Shown in pieces: positions 1 to 7,367 of a stretch of DNA of 46,020 nucleotides (positions are counted from its first letter, which is position 1; each line of letters begins with the position of its first letter). Under the pieces are notes generated by a model, which was not told the origin of the DNA, searched no databases, and saw only the letters and a list, made by a program, of their open reading frames with translations. The position numbers were made by a program, and so were the translations under genes. Origin of the DNA: an uncultured Prevotellaceae bacterium (lineage in GTDB: Bacteria > Bacteroidota > Bacteroidia > Bacteroidales > Bacteroidaceae); contig CACZVX010000029.1 in assembly GCA_902784755.1 (NCBI GenBank), positions 1 through 46,020 of the forward strand, read 5' to 3'.

Positions 1-1
1 G

Positions 2-112
2 TACGCCCAGCACTCGATGAAACAGGGCGAAACGCTGCACTACGCCCTCATCCTCGCCAATGTCTATAAGCGCGGCATACAAAAAGTGGAGTTCACAATT
101 AAGAAGAAATGA
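2..112 (+). CDS. C-terminal end of an unidentified protein (5' truncated by the window edge)
   Basis: An open frame enters the window in frame 2 and ends at a TGA at 110-112, giving the last 36 residues of a protein (ending in VEFTIKKK). The tail is basic and has no motif I recognise. Codon use looks like the neighbouring genes. The gene cannot be named from this fragment. It is followed by a transposon remnant and a terminator hairpin at 429-459. Confidence 0.55.
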   Translation, partial: YAQHSMKQGETLHYALILANVYKRGIQKVEFTIKKK

Positions 113-186
113 AGGGTGTGTCATTGGCCTGTCCGAGTGAATCAAGAACAGATTAATCGTGATTTATATGATAGTATCAAAGAAAC

Positions 187-294
187 CTATTGGGCTAATC
201 GTCCTGAGGAATCACAGGGACAGGTTTTTGATTCCTTCCCTTGCATCACATGGCAGATGCCCGTGCCGTTTTTCTCTCGCTTTTGTCGTAGCAT
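187..294 (-). pseudogene. 5' fragment of a REP-associated tyrosine transposase (RAYT, Y1 family)
   Basis: On the minus strand an ATG at 294 opens a 35-codon frame. Its first 17 residues (MLRQKREKNGTGICHVM) look like the conserved start of RAYT/Y1 transposases, which typically read R-K-x-R-x-x-S/N-x-T-G-I-x-H-V-M-L-R-G. Homology stops at about position 244, where the frame runs into the 18-bp terminal repeat and ends soon after. The catalytic HUH and Tyr region is missing, so this cannot be active. A good promoter at 321-352 (minus) still points at it. The family call rests on remembered consensus. Confidence 0.5.
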
Positions 295-386
295 AGAATG
301 CTTGTTTACGTTATATAGCGCAAAGATATTTATTTTTCTTGTTACCACCAAATATTCTTCATCAGAATGAATCAAAAACCTGTCCC
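217..386 (-). mobile_element. 170-bp RAYT-derived miniature element with 18-bp inverted ends
   Basis: Positions 217-234 and 369-386 are perfect 18-bp inverted repeats (GGGACAGGTTTTTGATTC and its complement). They enclose a minus-strand promoter and the first codons of a RAYT-like transposase. GGGACAGG-type motifs next to RAYT genes are typical REP sequences. The unit looks like an internal-deletion derivative that kept its ends, promoter and start codon. A partial second copy is at 2769-2838. Confidence 0.55.
321..352 (-). promoter_or_regulatory. Promoter of the RAYT remnant
   Basis: On the minus strand a TTTG (349-352) is followed after 20 bp by TATCTTTG (321-328), matching the Bacteroidetes -33/-7 consensus. 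The fragment's ATG is 26 bp downstream. The same promoter is intact in the partial copy near 2.8 kb. Confidence 0.55.
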
Positions 387-428
387 CTTGATTTTGCCAA
401 AGGACTCCAGTCCTCCAGTTAAAGGATT

Positions 429-459
429 GCAGTCCTACAGTTGCAGGACTGCCTTTTTT
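429..459 (+). terminator. Rho-independent terminator within short tandem repeats
   Basis: GCAGTCCT (429-436) pairs perfectly with AGGACTGC (445-452) across an 8-nt loop and is followed by a T-rich run. The stem belongs to a degenerate tandem repeat (about 21-bp unit built on AGGACT and CAGTCC) starting near 411, so alternative stems are possible. It could end transcripts coming from the window-edge gene. Confidence 0.5.
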
Positions 460-490
460 ATTCATCATACTTTCTGTTAACCTAGGTGAA

Positions 491-567
491 CAACTATTTA
501 AAGGGCTTAACAAAATGGGATAACTACAGAAAATAGTTGCGTGCATACATTATTATAGTTATCTTTG
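491..567 (+). promoter_or_regulatory. Promoter and candidate BlaI operator upstream of blaI
   Basis: TATCTTTG at 560-567 fits the -7 box. A TTG at 537-539 lies about 20 bp upstream as -33. A perfect 9-bp inverted repeat, CAACTATTT (491-499) and AAATAGTTG (531-539), ends on that -33 box. A shorter dyad, AACTA/TAGTT, lies at 522-538. BlaI-family repressors bind dyads that overlap their own promoter, so this is a reasonable operator candidate, but no Bacteroidetes BlaI consensus is known to me. Confidence 0.4.
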
Positions 568-620
568 CTGGCAGATACTGAAATTGCTCATTGATATTGA
601 ACTTAAAAACAAAGAACAAG

Positions 621-992
621 ATGAAGAAACTAACCAATAAGGAACGGGAAGTGATGGAACTGTTCTGGCAACATGGCCCCATGTTTGTCAGAGAGTTGCT
701 GGAGCATTATGAGGAGCCCAAGCCGCATTTCAATACGCTGTCGACCATCGTGCGCCGACTGGAGCAGCAAGGCTACGTATGCCATAAGAAGTATGGGTCC
801 ACCTATCAGTATCACGCGCTGATTACAGAGCAGGATTATGCCAAGAACAGCATCTTCAGACTGGTAGACCACTACATCAAGGACTCCTATCGAGGACTTG
901 TATCCACCTTACTCAAGGAGGAGAAACTCTCTGTCGGCGAGTTGCACGATTTGATTTCCCAGATAGAAACCTACGAAAGAAACAAGAAATGA
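621..992 (+). CDS. blaI: BlaI/MecI-type penicillinase repressor family regulator
   Basis: This 123-residue protein fits the BlaI/MecI family in length and layout. An N-terminal winged helix (about 1-75, beginning MKKLTNKEREVMELFW) includes a recognition-helix region with NTLSTIVRRLEQQGYV. A C-terminal dimerisation helix pair ends in a charged tail. The family represses its own operon and targets until the partner protease cleaves it. The ATG at 621 was chosen over an upstream TTG at 591 because the family begins at this methionine. It overlaps blaR1 by four bases (ATGA), suggesting coupled translation. The targets here are unknown: no beta-lactamase is adjacent, so antibiotic resistance should not be assumed. 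Confidence 0.85.
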   Translation: MKKLTNKEREVMELFWQHGPMFVRELLEHYEEPKPHFNTLSTIVRRLEQQGYVCHKKYGSTYQYHALITEQDYAKNSIFRLVDHYIKDSYRGLVSTLLKEEKLSVGELHDLISQIETYERNKK

Positions 993-2320
993 TATCCCTC
1001 TTCCTCTCTTACGAACTGAAAGTAGCTGTACTGATAGCAGTATTCTACACCTTCTGGCGCCTGTTGGTGGCCAAGGAAACATGGCACAGGCTGAATCGCA
1101 TTGTGCTGCTGTCAACCACGGTGGCATCATTCATTCTGCCCCTCTGTGTGATTACCATCCATCAGCGGGTAGAGGCTGTGCCAATTCTGCCTGAGATAAT
1201 CAGTCAGGCGGTGTTGCCAAACAGTCTGACGCCCCAGTCGCCAACCGGCTCTGCGCCAATGGTGGCAGAACTGGAGCAGGCGTTCGACTGGCAATCGCTT
1301 GTGCTCGCCATATATATCATCGGTGTGGCAGTGGTGCTGTCGAAGACGCTCTACGCCGTGTGGCGACTGCACCAGATAGCAACAGCAAGTGAGATTCACC
1401 CCTTAGAGGCTGGACGGCAGATAGCTGTCACCAACGAGGCAAAGGCGCCTTTCAGCTGGTGGAAGACGGTATTCCTGAATAAGAAAGACTATGAGGAAGG
1501 CATCACTGCCTTTCTGGCACATGAACTGGGACACATCCGACTGCACCACTCATTGGATGTTATCCTGGTGGAAACACTCACGGCCCTGCAATGGTTCAAT
1601 CCTACGATGTGGATGTTGCGCGCCGACTTGCGCACCATCCATGAGTATGAGGCCGACCAGCAGGTTATCTCTCACGGATTCAATGACATTCAGTATCTAC
1701 ATCTTTTAATCCGTAAGGCCGCTGTCCAGAGCGGGTACTCTCTGGCAAACGGTTTCTTTAACAGTACCCTTAAAAAACGTATCAATATGATGATGAAACC
1801 CAAAACACAACGCAGCCCATGGCTTCGCTTTGCCTATCTGCTGCCTATCATAGCCATATCATTAGCGCTGTCGGCTAAAGTCCAGAAAGACGTAGTACAA
1901 AGCTCCTCCCCCGCCATTGAGCAGAGATATAAGGGAGCATTTGTAGATGAAAACAGCCTCATCATGCTCATCTCTGATCTGGACGATTTGAAGAAGCTCT
2001 CATCCGAAGGGGGGAAAACGCGCAAAGTAAAATCGCATCTCGACTTCAATGAGCATGTCACCCGAGAGAGCATGGATGGTAAGACCATCATTGTCCATCT
2101 TGCCAAAGGCACATTATACGTCAACGATAAGGAGTCGAAGACGATAGAGGCCGACGTGAACTACGCCTTTCCTCAAGGCGGATTCGACTGGCAGATTAAC
2201 AGTGAGCCTTTCGACGAGACAACCACCCCAGCCCTTCACTACAAAACCCTCAAGAGGGTGGAAAACCACTGGAATGGCAAGAAGAACGTAGTGAACCTCA
2301 TCACAGATGCAGCTCATTGA
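989..2320 (+). CDS. blaR1: BlaR1-type M56 membrane metalloprotease sensor, ended by an in-frame TGA
   Basis: Membrane segments lie near residues 8-25, 38-57, 102-120 and 271-288. The zinc protease signature HELGH is at 168-172, and a downstream EYEAD at 209-213 could supply the third zinc ligand. These are hallmarks of peptidase family M56, whose members sense envelope stress or beta-lactams and trigger cleavage of BlaI-type repressors. No serine penicillin-binding sensor domain is visible, so the signal is unknown. The frame stops at TGA 2318-2320, but the same frame stays open for 100 more codons of domain-like sequence (next entry), so the natural protein was probably about 545 residues. 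It is translationally coupled to blaI. Confidence 0.8.
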   Translation: MISLFLSYELKVAVLIAVFYTFWRLLVAKETWHRLNRIVLLSTTVASFILPLCVITIHQRVEAVPILPEIISQAVLPNSLTPQSPTGSAPMVAELEQAFDWQSLVLAIYIIGVAVVLSKTLYAVWRLHQIATASEIHPLEAGRQIAVTNEAKAPFSWWKTVFLNKKDYEEGITAFLAHELGHIRLHHSLDVILVETLTALQWFNPTMWMLRADLRTIHEYEADQQVISHGFNDIQYLHLLIRKAAVQSGYSLANGFFNSTLKKRINMMMKPKTQRSPWLRFAYLLPIIAISLALSAKVQKDVVQSSSPAIEQRYKGAFVDENSLIMLISDLDDLKKLSSEGGKTRKVKSHLDFNEHVTRESMDGKTIIVHLAKGTLYVNDKESKTIEADVNYAFPQGGFDWQINSEPFDETTTPALHYKTLKRVENHWNGKKNVVNLITDAAH

Positions 2321-2623
2321 GCCCACACAGAAGAGCCCAAAGTTCTGATTGGCGCATACGTTCGTGATGCCGAAACGAAGGCCTATTTTAATCATGCCGA
2401 AGTAACCATCATGGACGCAGACAGCGTAGAGCTGGCAAAGCCCATTGTACAAGAAGTAACAAGAGGCTCCCAGATGTATCGCTACCTGTGGTCTGTACCC
2501 CGTAAGGACAAGTATATCATTCGCGCAACTAAGGGCGGCTTCTCAACCGAATACGTGAATGTGGCTCTCGGCAAAGACGAGCAACAGAAACTCGCCGGCG
2601 AGCTCTTCCTGCACAAAAAGTAA
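2321..2623 (+). pseudogene. In-frame continuation of the blaR1 product after the TGA
   Basis: Directly after the TGA at 2318-2320 the same frame reads on for 100 codons to a TAA at 2621-2623. The text (KVLIGAYVRDAETKAYFNHA, later VPRKDKYIIRATKGGFSTEY) resembles the beta-sandwich carboxypeptidase-regulatory-like domains attached to many Bacteroidetes surface and sensor proteins. The first internal ATG is at 2411, and starting there would cut the domain in half. The best reading is a nonsense mutation or sequencing error in one longer gene. TGA is a normal stop in this window, so recoding to Trp is unlikely. Confidence 0.6.
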
Positions 2624-2641
2624 TGATGCAAACTATTTGTA

Positions 2642-2674
2642 AACTCCGATAGGCATGCACTATCGGAGTTTTTT
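2642..2674 (+). terminator. Rho-independent terminator of the blaI-blaR1 operon
   Basis: AACTCCGATAG (2642-2652) and CTATCGGAGTT (2660-2670) form a perfect 11-bp stem with a 7-nt loop, followed by TTTT. It lies 19 bp after the TAA at 2623, which also supports 2321-2623 being part of the same transcribed gene. Confidence 0.85.
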
Positions 2675-2768
2675 AAAGAAAACACATTGCAGCAAGAATT
2701 GTTCTTTATTCAACTTGCGAAACTTGAATAGGTCTTTATAGTTCTTTGTATTTCTTGCGTTCCCGTAG

Positions 2769-2838
2769 GCGCAAAGATACTCATTATTCTTGTTACCACC
2801 AAATATTCTTCATAAAAAGAATCAAAGAATGAGACCCT
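2769..2838 (-). repeat. Partial second copy of the RAYT promoter segment
   Basis: This stretch closely matches 318-386 in the same orientation, with a variant terminal motif (complement reads GGGTCTCATTCTTTGATTC instead of GGGACAGGTTTTTGATTC). The minus-strand promoter is preserved: TTTG (2800-2803), 20 bp, TATCTTTG (2772-2779). No transposase start codon follows. With the copy at 217-386 it flanks the blaI-blaR1 block. Confidence 0.6.
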
Positions 2839-2895
2839 GTAATTCAGTCAAAATGAATTTGTTGAGTTTTTGAGTTTTCGTTATTGCTTTTAAAT

Positions 2896-2935
2896 AAAAA
2901 AGGTTCCCAAGCGTAAGGACTTAGGAACCTTTTTC
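2896..2935 (+). terminator. Strong hairpin terminator with no recognisable gene before it
   Basis: AAAAAGGTTCC (2896-2906) pairs with GGAACCTTTTT (2924-2934), continued inward by a few more pairs with one mismatch, and is flanked by A and T runs. The shape would work in both directions. No gene lies within 250 bp upstream, so it may close a short untranslated RNA or be left over from a lost gene. Confidence 0.6.
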
Positions 2936-3240
2936 TCATTTTTGTTTTTAGCTGTTGACTAAGATACGCCTTTTCTTCGTTATCGGCAAACTACTGTAAC
3001 AGAAAATTTGTGGAATCTTTGAAAACCTCGGGGGCGTATGTCTTGGGGGCTGACCTTGATGTGACCCATTAATGATGATTGTGAACAGAAGAGACTTCAC
3101 CTTGTTCTGCGTAATAGTTTAGGCGTATTGTTCATTGAGTTGCAGCCTGTCCGTGATGGATGGGCTGCAACGCTTTTATATAAAGGGTAAAGCGAAAAAC
3201 GCACAAACGCATAAACGCACAAAATTCGTTTTACTACTAT

Positions 3241-3392
3241 TGACTTCGTCGATAACGGGCTTCACCTTGGCATAAGTCATGCAAGCGCGACTTCTGCTCT
3301 CGGTTCGCACCGTCATTGACTTCGTCGATAACGGGCTTCACCTTGGCATAAGTCATGCAAGCGCGACTTCTGCTCTCGGTTCGCACCGTCAT
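3241..3392. repeat. Two perfect tandem copies of a 76-bp unit
   Basis: 3241-3316 is repeated immediately at 3317-3392 with no difference that I can see. Each unit contains an imperfect hairpin (CTTGGCAT ... ATGCAAG). Perfect identity means the duplication is recent or kept identical by conversion. The unit has no coding frame and resembles dispersed intergenic repeats of Prevotella-type genomes, which is recollection and not a search. Confidence 0.85.
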
Positions 3393-3473
3393 TCTCTGCG
3401 TCCTTATTTCTCCCCCAACTGGCGCGCTGCTTCAGCTGAGGTCTGTTCCCTGTAAAAGAATCATACACTCTAC

Positions 3474-3547
3474 TGTCTAATTATTAGACAATCGGCTTCC
3501 GAGCGGTCGAAAAGGCTTGCATGCTTCAGCACCCTGGTGTAAATTTG
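3474..3547 (+). promoter_or_regulatory. Palindromic operator and promoter for the gene at 3577
   Basis: A perfect 7-3-7 palindrome, TGTCTAA-N3-TTAGACA, is at 3474-3490. Downstream, TTG (3517-3519) and TAAATTTG (3540-3547) form a -33/-7 promoter. The palindrome centre is 58 bp upstream of the first base of the -7 box, an activator-like position. The same motif and distance recur before the permease gene. Confidence 0.6.
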
Positions 3548-3576
3548 CAGTACAAAACTTTTAAAACAAAGGGAAT

Positions 3577-4068
3577 ATGAAAACAATGTTGATAACCGCT
3601 GCCCTGCTGTTCGCCTCGATGCTGAACATGACAGCACAGACCAGTGAGAAGTATTTCGTGTATAACAACGTGATGACGAACGGGAATGTGACTACTGTCC
3701 ATACTTGTGAGATCGTGCTGGACACGCTTTCGCAGAAGCTGAAGACGGTCTATGACTTTGATCAGCAAGGAAGGGTCACCAAACGGGAGTTGATGAAATG
3801 GAATGAAAGGAAGCAACAATGGGTGAACTTGAAGCGCTGGACGTACAGTTACGATGGGGACAGGACTTCCATCGACTTCGCCGTGTGGAACAAGCACAAG
3901 GGGTGCTACAACCCGGTGAGGGACAAAAAGGTGTATGACTTCATTTCGGATAAGGTGATCTGTGTGAACGACTACAAACGGAACGACAAGCTGGACGACT
4001 TGCAGTATATGGGGAGTTGCCTGCTGATGAACAATTCGACCGATGAGCTTGCTGTGTCTAAAAATTAG
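3577..4068 (+). CDS. Small secreted protein, possibly DUF3836-like
   Basis: The 163-residue product starts with a clear Sec signal peptide (MKTMLITAALLFASMLNMTAQ, cut near residue 20-21). The mature part is beta-rich and polar, with a YDFDQQGRVTKRELMKWN stretch resembling the bristle-like repeats of Bacteroidales secreted DUF3836 proteins. Molecular function is unknown. It is a single gene with its own promoter, and its last codons lie inside the first of two operator palindromes serving the next gene. Control by the same factor suggests a link with the ABC exporter downstream. The family name is a tentative recollection. Confidence 0.6.
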   Translation: MKTMLITAALLFASMLNMTAQTSEKYFVYNNVMTNGNVTTVHTCEIVLDTLSQKLKTVYDFDQQGRVTKRELMKWNERKQQWVNLKRWTYSYDGDRTSIDFAVWNKHKGCYNPVRDKKVYDFISDKVICVNDYKRNDKLDDLQYMGSCLLMNNSTDELAVSKN

Positions 4069-4094
4069 ACACTTTTCTGTATAAATTTTAGACA
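4055..4094 (+). promoter_or_regulatory. Tandem TGTCTAA-N3-TTAGACA operators upstream of the ABC permease
   Basis: 4055-4071 is a perfect 7-3-7 palindrome overlapping the stop codon of the upstream gene. 4078-4094 is a second copy with one changed base in the left arm (TGTATAA). Centres are 23 bp apart, about two helical turns, so two dimers could bind on one face. The nearer centre is 57 bp from the -7 box at 4143, matching the 58 bp seen at 3474-3547. Confidence 0.6.
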
Positions 4095-4103
4095 TTCGCA
4101 CGC

Positions 4104-4150
4104 CAGCCCGCGAAAAATGATGGCGGGCTGAACTTTTTGACCTAACTTTG
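4104..4150 (+). promoter_or_regulatory. Terminator hairpin followed at once by the permease promoter
   Basis: CAGCCCGC (4104-4111) and GCGGGCTG (4123-4130) make a perfect 8-bp stem followed by a T run (4134-4138), a likely terminator for the secreted-protein gene. TAACTTTG at 4143-4150 then fits the -7 consensus. No TTG-type -33 box is present at the right distance, which suits a promoter dependent on an activator bound at 4055-4094. Confidence 0.5.
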
Positions 4151-4170
4151 CGGTAGAAAATAAAAAAGGT

Positions 4171-6525
4171 ATGAAATTATTCGCTAAGGGCCAAGGGGCC
4201 ATCATCAAAATCATCTCACTCGCCATCGGTCTGACCGTCGGACTGGTGCTGATCGCCAAGGTGCAACTGGAACGCAACTACGACAACTGCACGGTGGACA
4301 AGGAGCGGGTGTATGAACTGCATGAGGCATTTCAGCGTCAGGGGGAGGAAATGAAAGAGTATCCGGCCACACCTGGCGGTATCGCGCCCGTTTTAGTACA
4401 GCATATTCCTGAGATAGAGGTCGGCACACGATATACGGGCCAGTTTGAAGAGGAGAAGCTGACGCTGGAGAATGGCTCGCGCCATTACTTCCAGCAGGCT
4501 ATGTTTGCTGATTCCTGCTTCTTCGACATCTTCGAGACCAAGGTGATTCAGGGCGATGCGCGGAAGATACTTTCCTCAGCAGGACAGTGCCTGATCAGCG
4601 AGCGGTTGTATAAGAAGATGGGTGACGAGGTCGTAGGCAAGACGTTCTGCTTCGCTTCGGCCCCCGGCAAGCCGATGACGATTGCGGGCGTGTTCGAGGA
4701 CTATCCCGAGAACTCCAGTTTTTCGAAGTCCGACATCCTGATGTCGATGCCCTCCACCGGCACTTATACATGGGACGGCACCCAAAACCTGATGGGCAAC
4801 GACCGCTACCACTCGTTTGTGCGCCTTCGTGAGCATAGTGATTTGAAAAAGGTGCGCCAGGAGGTGGATAAACTGATGAAACGCGTTCTGCCTTGGGAAG
4901 ATTTGAAGAACATCGGCTTGACGGACGGAGGTTTCCTGCTCGTGAGTGTGGTAGGCCAGCGAACTCAGGATACGAGTGTGCGCACGACTTGCATCATTCT
5001 GGCCATCGTGGCACTGGTGATGCTCTTCACGGCTGTGATGAACTATATCCTGGTGGTCATCAGTTCGCTCGTGGGCCGTGCGCGACAGGTGGCTGTCCGC
5101 AAGGTGTATGGTGCACCGCGGGCTTCGTTCTACCGCTCTACCTTTGGCGAGGCTTCGGCCCATCTGCTGACGGCACTCGCCATCACAGCGCTGCTGCTCT
5201 ACGTGGGGCAGGACATCGTGCGTTCGCTGTTGGGCGTGTCGGTGACCACACTCTTTTCTCAGCAGACGGCCATTGTCGTCATGGCGGTATGCCTGCTGGT
5301 GCTGCTCTGCTGCGGATTGTTGCCGGGCTTCATCTACGCCCGCATCCCTTTGATTTATGCCTACCGCATCTTCAGCGAAAACAAGCGGGTGTGGAAGCTC
5401 TCGCTATTGGCTTTCCAGTTTGTGCTATCCACGATGCTGCTCTGCGTGCTCACCACCATCTACCGGCAGTATGACTACCTGCTCTCGAAGGATATGGGCT
5501 ATGAGTATGACCGTGTGGCTTATGTGAATGTGGAGGCACTACACGGCGACTCCATCTATTCCCTGGCCCGCGAAATAGAGAAACTGCCCTGTGTGGTGCG
5601 CACGGCTGCTGCCTACTCCTTGTTCTGCCATGGTCAAAGTGGCGACAATGTAGTCATGCCCGGCGACACCCGCGAACTCTTCAACTGTGCTAATCTGTTC
5701 TTCGCCGAGAGCGGACTGGTGGAGACGATGGGACTGAAGATTATCCGGGGGCGCGACTTCAAGCGCGTTGATCACAAGGGTTGGATACAGGAGATGCTGG
5801 TGGACGAGAATTTCGCCAGGAAGATGAAGGAGGTGGCCGGCATCGACGATGTGGTAGGACAGCAGTTTAGTCACACCTCGTTAGGCCGGGAATATCCGCT
5901 GACCGTCGTGGGCGTGGTGAAGAACTTCACGATGGGTTCGCTCATCTACCGTGAAGAGCGCCCGATGATGGTGACCAACGGTAATGTGTGGACGCACTTC
6001 ATCATGATCCGCCTGCAAAGCATTACGCCCGAGAATATCAAGGCCGTACAGCAACGCTGCGACAAGATGTACCCTGATGCCGAGTTGAACGTAAAACTCT
6101 ACAAGAACGAACTGGCAGACCAATATACGGAAACCCACAACACCCGCGACCTGATCATGATCGGCTGCATCGCCACGCTGCTCATCACCCTCATCGGACT
6201 GATCGGTTATATCCGCGACGAAGTGCAGCGACGCACGCGCGAGCTGGCCATCCGCAAAGTCTTCGGGGCTTCGGTCAGCGAACTGCAATCGATGTTCGTG
6301 CGCAGCATAGCATGGATAGCCTTGCCCACCATCGTCATCGGAGCCATACTGGGCTATGCGCTGAGCCAGCTGCTGATGGAACAGTTCCCCGACCGCACCG
6401 GTCTCCCGTGGTGGACGTTTGCAAGCGCTGCACTGGTGGTACTGCTCATCATCATGGCGGTAGTCATCATACAGACCTATCGCGTAGCATTAAAGAATCC
6501 TGTTGAAAGTATTAAAACCGAATAA
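4171..6525 (+). CDS. FtsX/MacB-family ABC transporter permease (large, two-module)
   Basis: This 784-residue inner-membrane permease has two FtsX-type modules. A first membrane helix (about 13-31) is followed by a MacB-like periplasmic domain, then helices near 273-295, 330-347, 366-390 and 406-430. A second periplasmic domain follows, then helices near 661-681, 713-730 and 750-768. Each module has the family's cytoplasmic coupling motif: VAVRKVYGA near 307-315 and LAIRKVFGA near 692-700. Such Bacteroidetes permeases move lipoproteins, peptides or drugs, or transmit force; the substrate cannot be told from sequence. Three bases separate it from its ATPase gene. A membrane-fusion partner is not encoded here. 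Confidence 0.85.
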   Translation: MKLFAKGQGAIIKIISLAIGLTVGLVLIAKVQLERNYDNCTVDKERVYELHEAFQRQGEEMKEYPATPGGIAPVLVQHIPEIEVGTRYTGQFEEEKLTLENGSRHYFQQAMFADSCFFDIFETKVIQGDARKILSSAGQCLISERLYKKMGDEVVGKTFCFASAPGKPMTIAGVFEDYPENSSFSKSDILMSMPSTGTYTWDGTQNLMGNDRYHSFVRLREHSDLKKVRQEVDKLMKRVLPWEDLKNIGLTDGGFLLVSVVGQRTQDTSVRTTCIILAIVALVMLFTAVMNYILVVISSLVGRARQVAVRKVYGAPRASFYRSTFGEASAHLLTALAITALLLYVGQDIVRSLLGVSVTTLFSQQTAIVVMAVCLLVLLCCGLLPGFIYARIPLIYAYRIFSENKRVWKLSLLAFQFVLSTMLLCVLTTIYRQYDYLLSKDMGYEYDRVAYVNVEALHGDSIYSLAREIEKLPCVVRTAAAYSLFCHGQSGDNVVMPGDTRELFNCANLFFAESGLVETMGLKIIRGRDFKRVDHKGWIQEMLVDENFARKMKEVAGIDDVVGQQFSHTSLGREYPLTVVGVVKNFTMGSLIYREERPMMVTNGNVWTHFIMIRLQSITPENIKAVQQRCDKMYPDAELNVKLYKNELADQYTETHNTRDLIMIGCIATLLITLIGLIGYIRDEVQRRTRELAIRKVFGASVSELQSMFVRSIAWIALPTIVIGAILGYALSQLLMEQFPDRTGLPWWTFASAALVVLLIIMAVVIIQTYRVALKNPVESIKTE

Positions 6526-6528
6526 AAT

Positions 6529-7206
6529 ATGATTAAGATTGAGAATTTATCGAAAGTATTCCGTACGGAAGAGGTGGAGACCGTTGCGCTCGACGGTGTG
6601 AACCTGAGTGTTGAGGAAGGTGAGTTTGTGGCCATTATGGGTCCCAGCGGCTGCGGAAAGTCGACGTTGCTGAACATCATGGGCTTGCTTGACAATCCGA
6701 CCAGCGGCTCTTATCTGCTGGACGGTCAGGAAGTGGGCTCGCTGAAGGAAAGCCAGCGCACCTCCGTCCGCAAGGGCAAGATTGGCTTTGTGTTCCAGAG
6801 TTTCAACCTCATCGATGAGCTGAACGTGGAGGAGAACGTGGAACTGCCGCTGAAATATCTGGGCGTTCCCGCTGCAGAAAGGAAGCAGCGCACCAAGGAA
6901 ATACTGCGCCGCCTGGAACTCTCGCATCGCGCCAAGCACTATCCCCAGCAACTCTCGGGAGGTCAGCAGCAGCGTGTGGCCATCGCCCGTGCCGTGATCA
7001 TGAATCCCAAGCTTATCCTCGCCGACGAGCCCACGGGTAACCTCGACTCGAAGAACGGCCTGGAAGTGATGCAGCTGCTCACGCAACTGAACGGAGAGGG
7101 CACCACGATCGTGATGGTGACTCACTCACAGCATGATGCCTCGTACGCCAACCGCACCGTCAATCTCTTCGACGGACAGATTGTCAAGGAGTCGCAAGGG
7201 CTGTAA
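6529..7206 (+). CDS. ABC transporter ATP-binding protein (MacB/LolD type)
   Basis: The 225-residue ATPase carries every expected motif: Walker [10 protein letters not shown] (38-46), Q-loop glutamine 90, signature LSGGQ (142-146), Walker B LILADE (162-167) and H-loop histidine 199. Length and the EPTGNLDS text are typical of the LolD/MacB/FtsE group that pairs with FtsX-type permeases. It begins three bases after the permease stop, so the two form one operon and one transporter, with this subunit on the cytoplasmic face hydrolysing ATP. No further gene follows in the operon. Confidence 0.93.
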   Translation: MIKIENLSKVFRTEEVETVALDGVNLSVEEGEFVAIMGPSGCGKSTLLNIMGLLDNPTSGSYLLDGQEVGSLKESQRTSVRKGKIGFVFQSFNLIDELNVEENVELPLKYLGVPAAERKQRTKEILRRLELSHRAKHYPQQLSGGQQQRVAIARAVIMNPKLILADEPTGNLDSKNGLEVMQLLTQLNGEGTTIVMVTHSQHDASYANRTVNLFDGQIVKESQGL

Positions 7207-7367
7207 GAAAAATAAGTGCGCGGGGAGAATCTGTGCGTGATGGCAAAGGGCTGTTGCGCACAGAATAGTCGTGAGAGTGTGTTTCCCCGTAAGGCTGACT
7301 CTTTAATAAAAAAATGGCTAACGAACTGACGAACAATCCATTAGCCAAGACATCGACTTTTTGAAAG
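7207..7367. other. Intergenic hairpins between the ABC operon and tRNA-Pro
   Basis: After the ATPase stop, CTGTGCG (7231-7237) pairs with CGCACAG (7257-7263), enclosed by a weaker GGGGA/TCCCC pairing. This may stabilise or end the plus-strand mRNA, although no clear T run follows directly. The rest up to the tRNA holds the tRNA terminator. Confidence 0.4.
7308..7347 (-). terminator. Terminator of tRNA-Pro
   Basis: Read on the minus strand, TGGCTAA (7341-7347) pairs with TTAGCCA (7315-7321) and is followed by seven T residues (7308-7314). It lies 20 bp beyond the tRNA 3' end and is correctly oriented for it. Confidence 0.65.

Larger units (their letters stand above)
2675..3473. other. Gene-free stretch with repeats and hairpins
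   Basis: I see no convincing coding frame here. It holds the RAYT promoter copy (2769-2838), the orphan terminator (2896-2935), a GTTGCAGCC/GGCTGCAAC hairpin (3139-3147 and 3163-3171) followed by a short T-rich stretch, a run of CGCAYAAA-like short repeats near 3194-3224, and the 76-bp tandem duplication. Confidence 0.6.

Noticed and set aside
116-370. Plus-strand 84-codon frame near the window start
   Set aside because: It lies across the RAYT remnant and its inverted ends on the opposite strand; the meaningful reading is the minus-strand RAYT start.
621-2320. A beta-lactam resistance locus
   Set aside because: The pair has the BlaI/BlaR1 fold, but no beta-lactamase or penicillin-sensing domain is present, so resistance cannot be claimed.
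989-2623. TGA read as tryptophan
   Set aside because: Many normal genes in the window (for example rsmH and ftsI) end in TGA at the expected place, so TGA is a stop here.
3517-3560. Sigma-54 (-24/-12) promoter before the secreted-protein gene
   Set aside because: A TGG and a TTGC are present but the spacing is one base too short, while a -33/-7 pair fits well.
4576-5474. Long frames on both strands inside the permease gene
   Set aside because: They are shadow frames caused by the GC-rich codon pattern of the permease, rich in His and Arg, with no family features.
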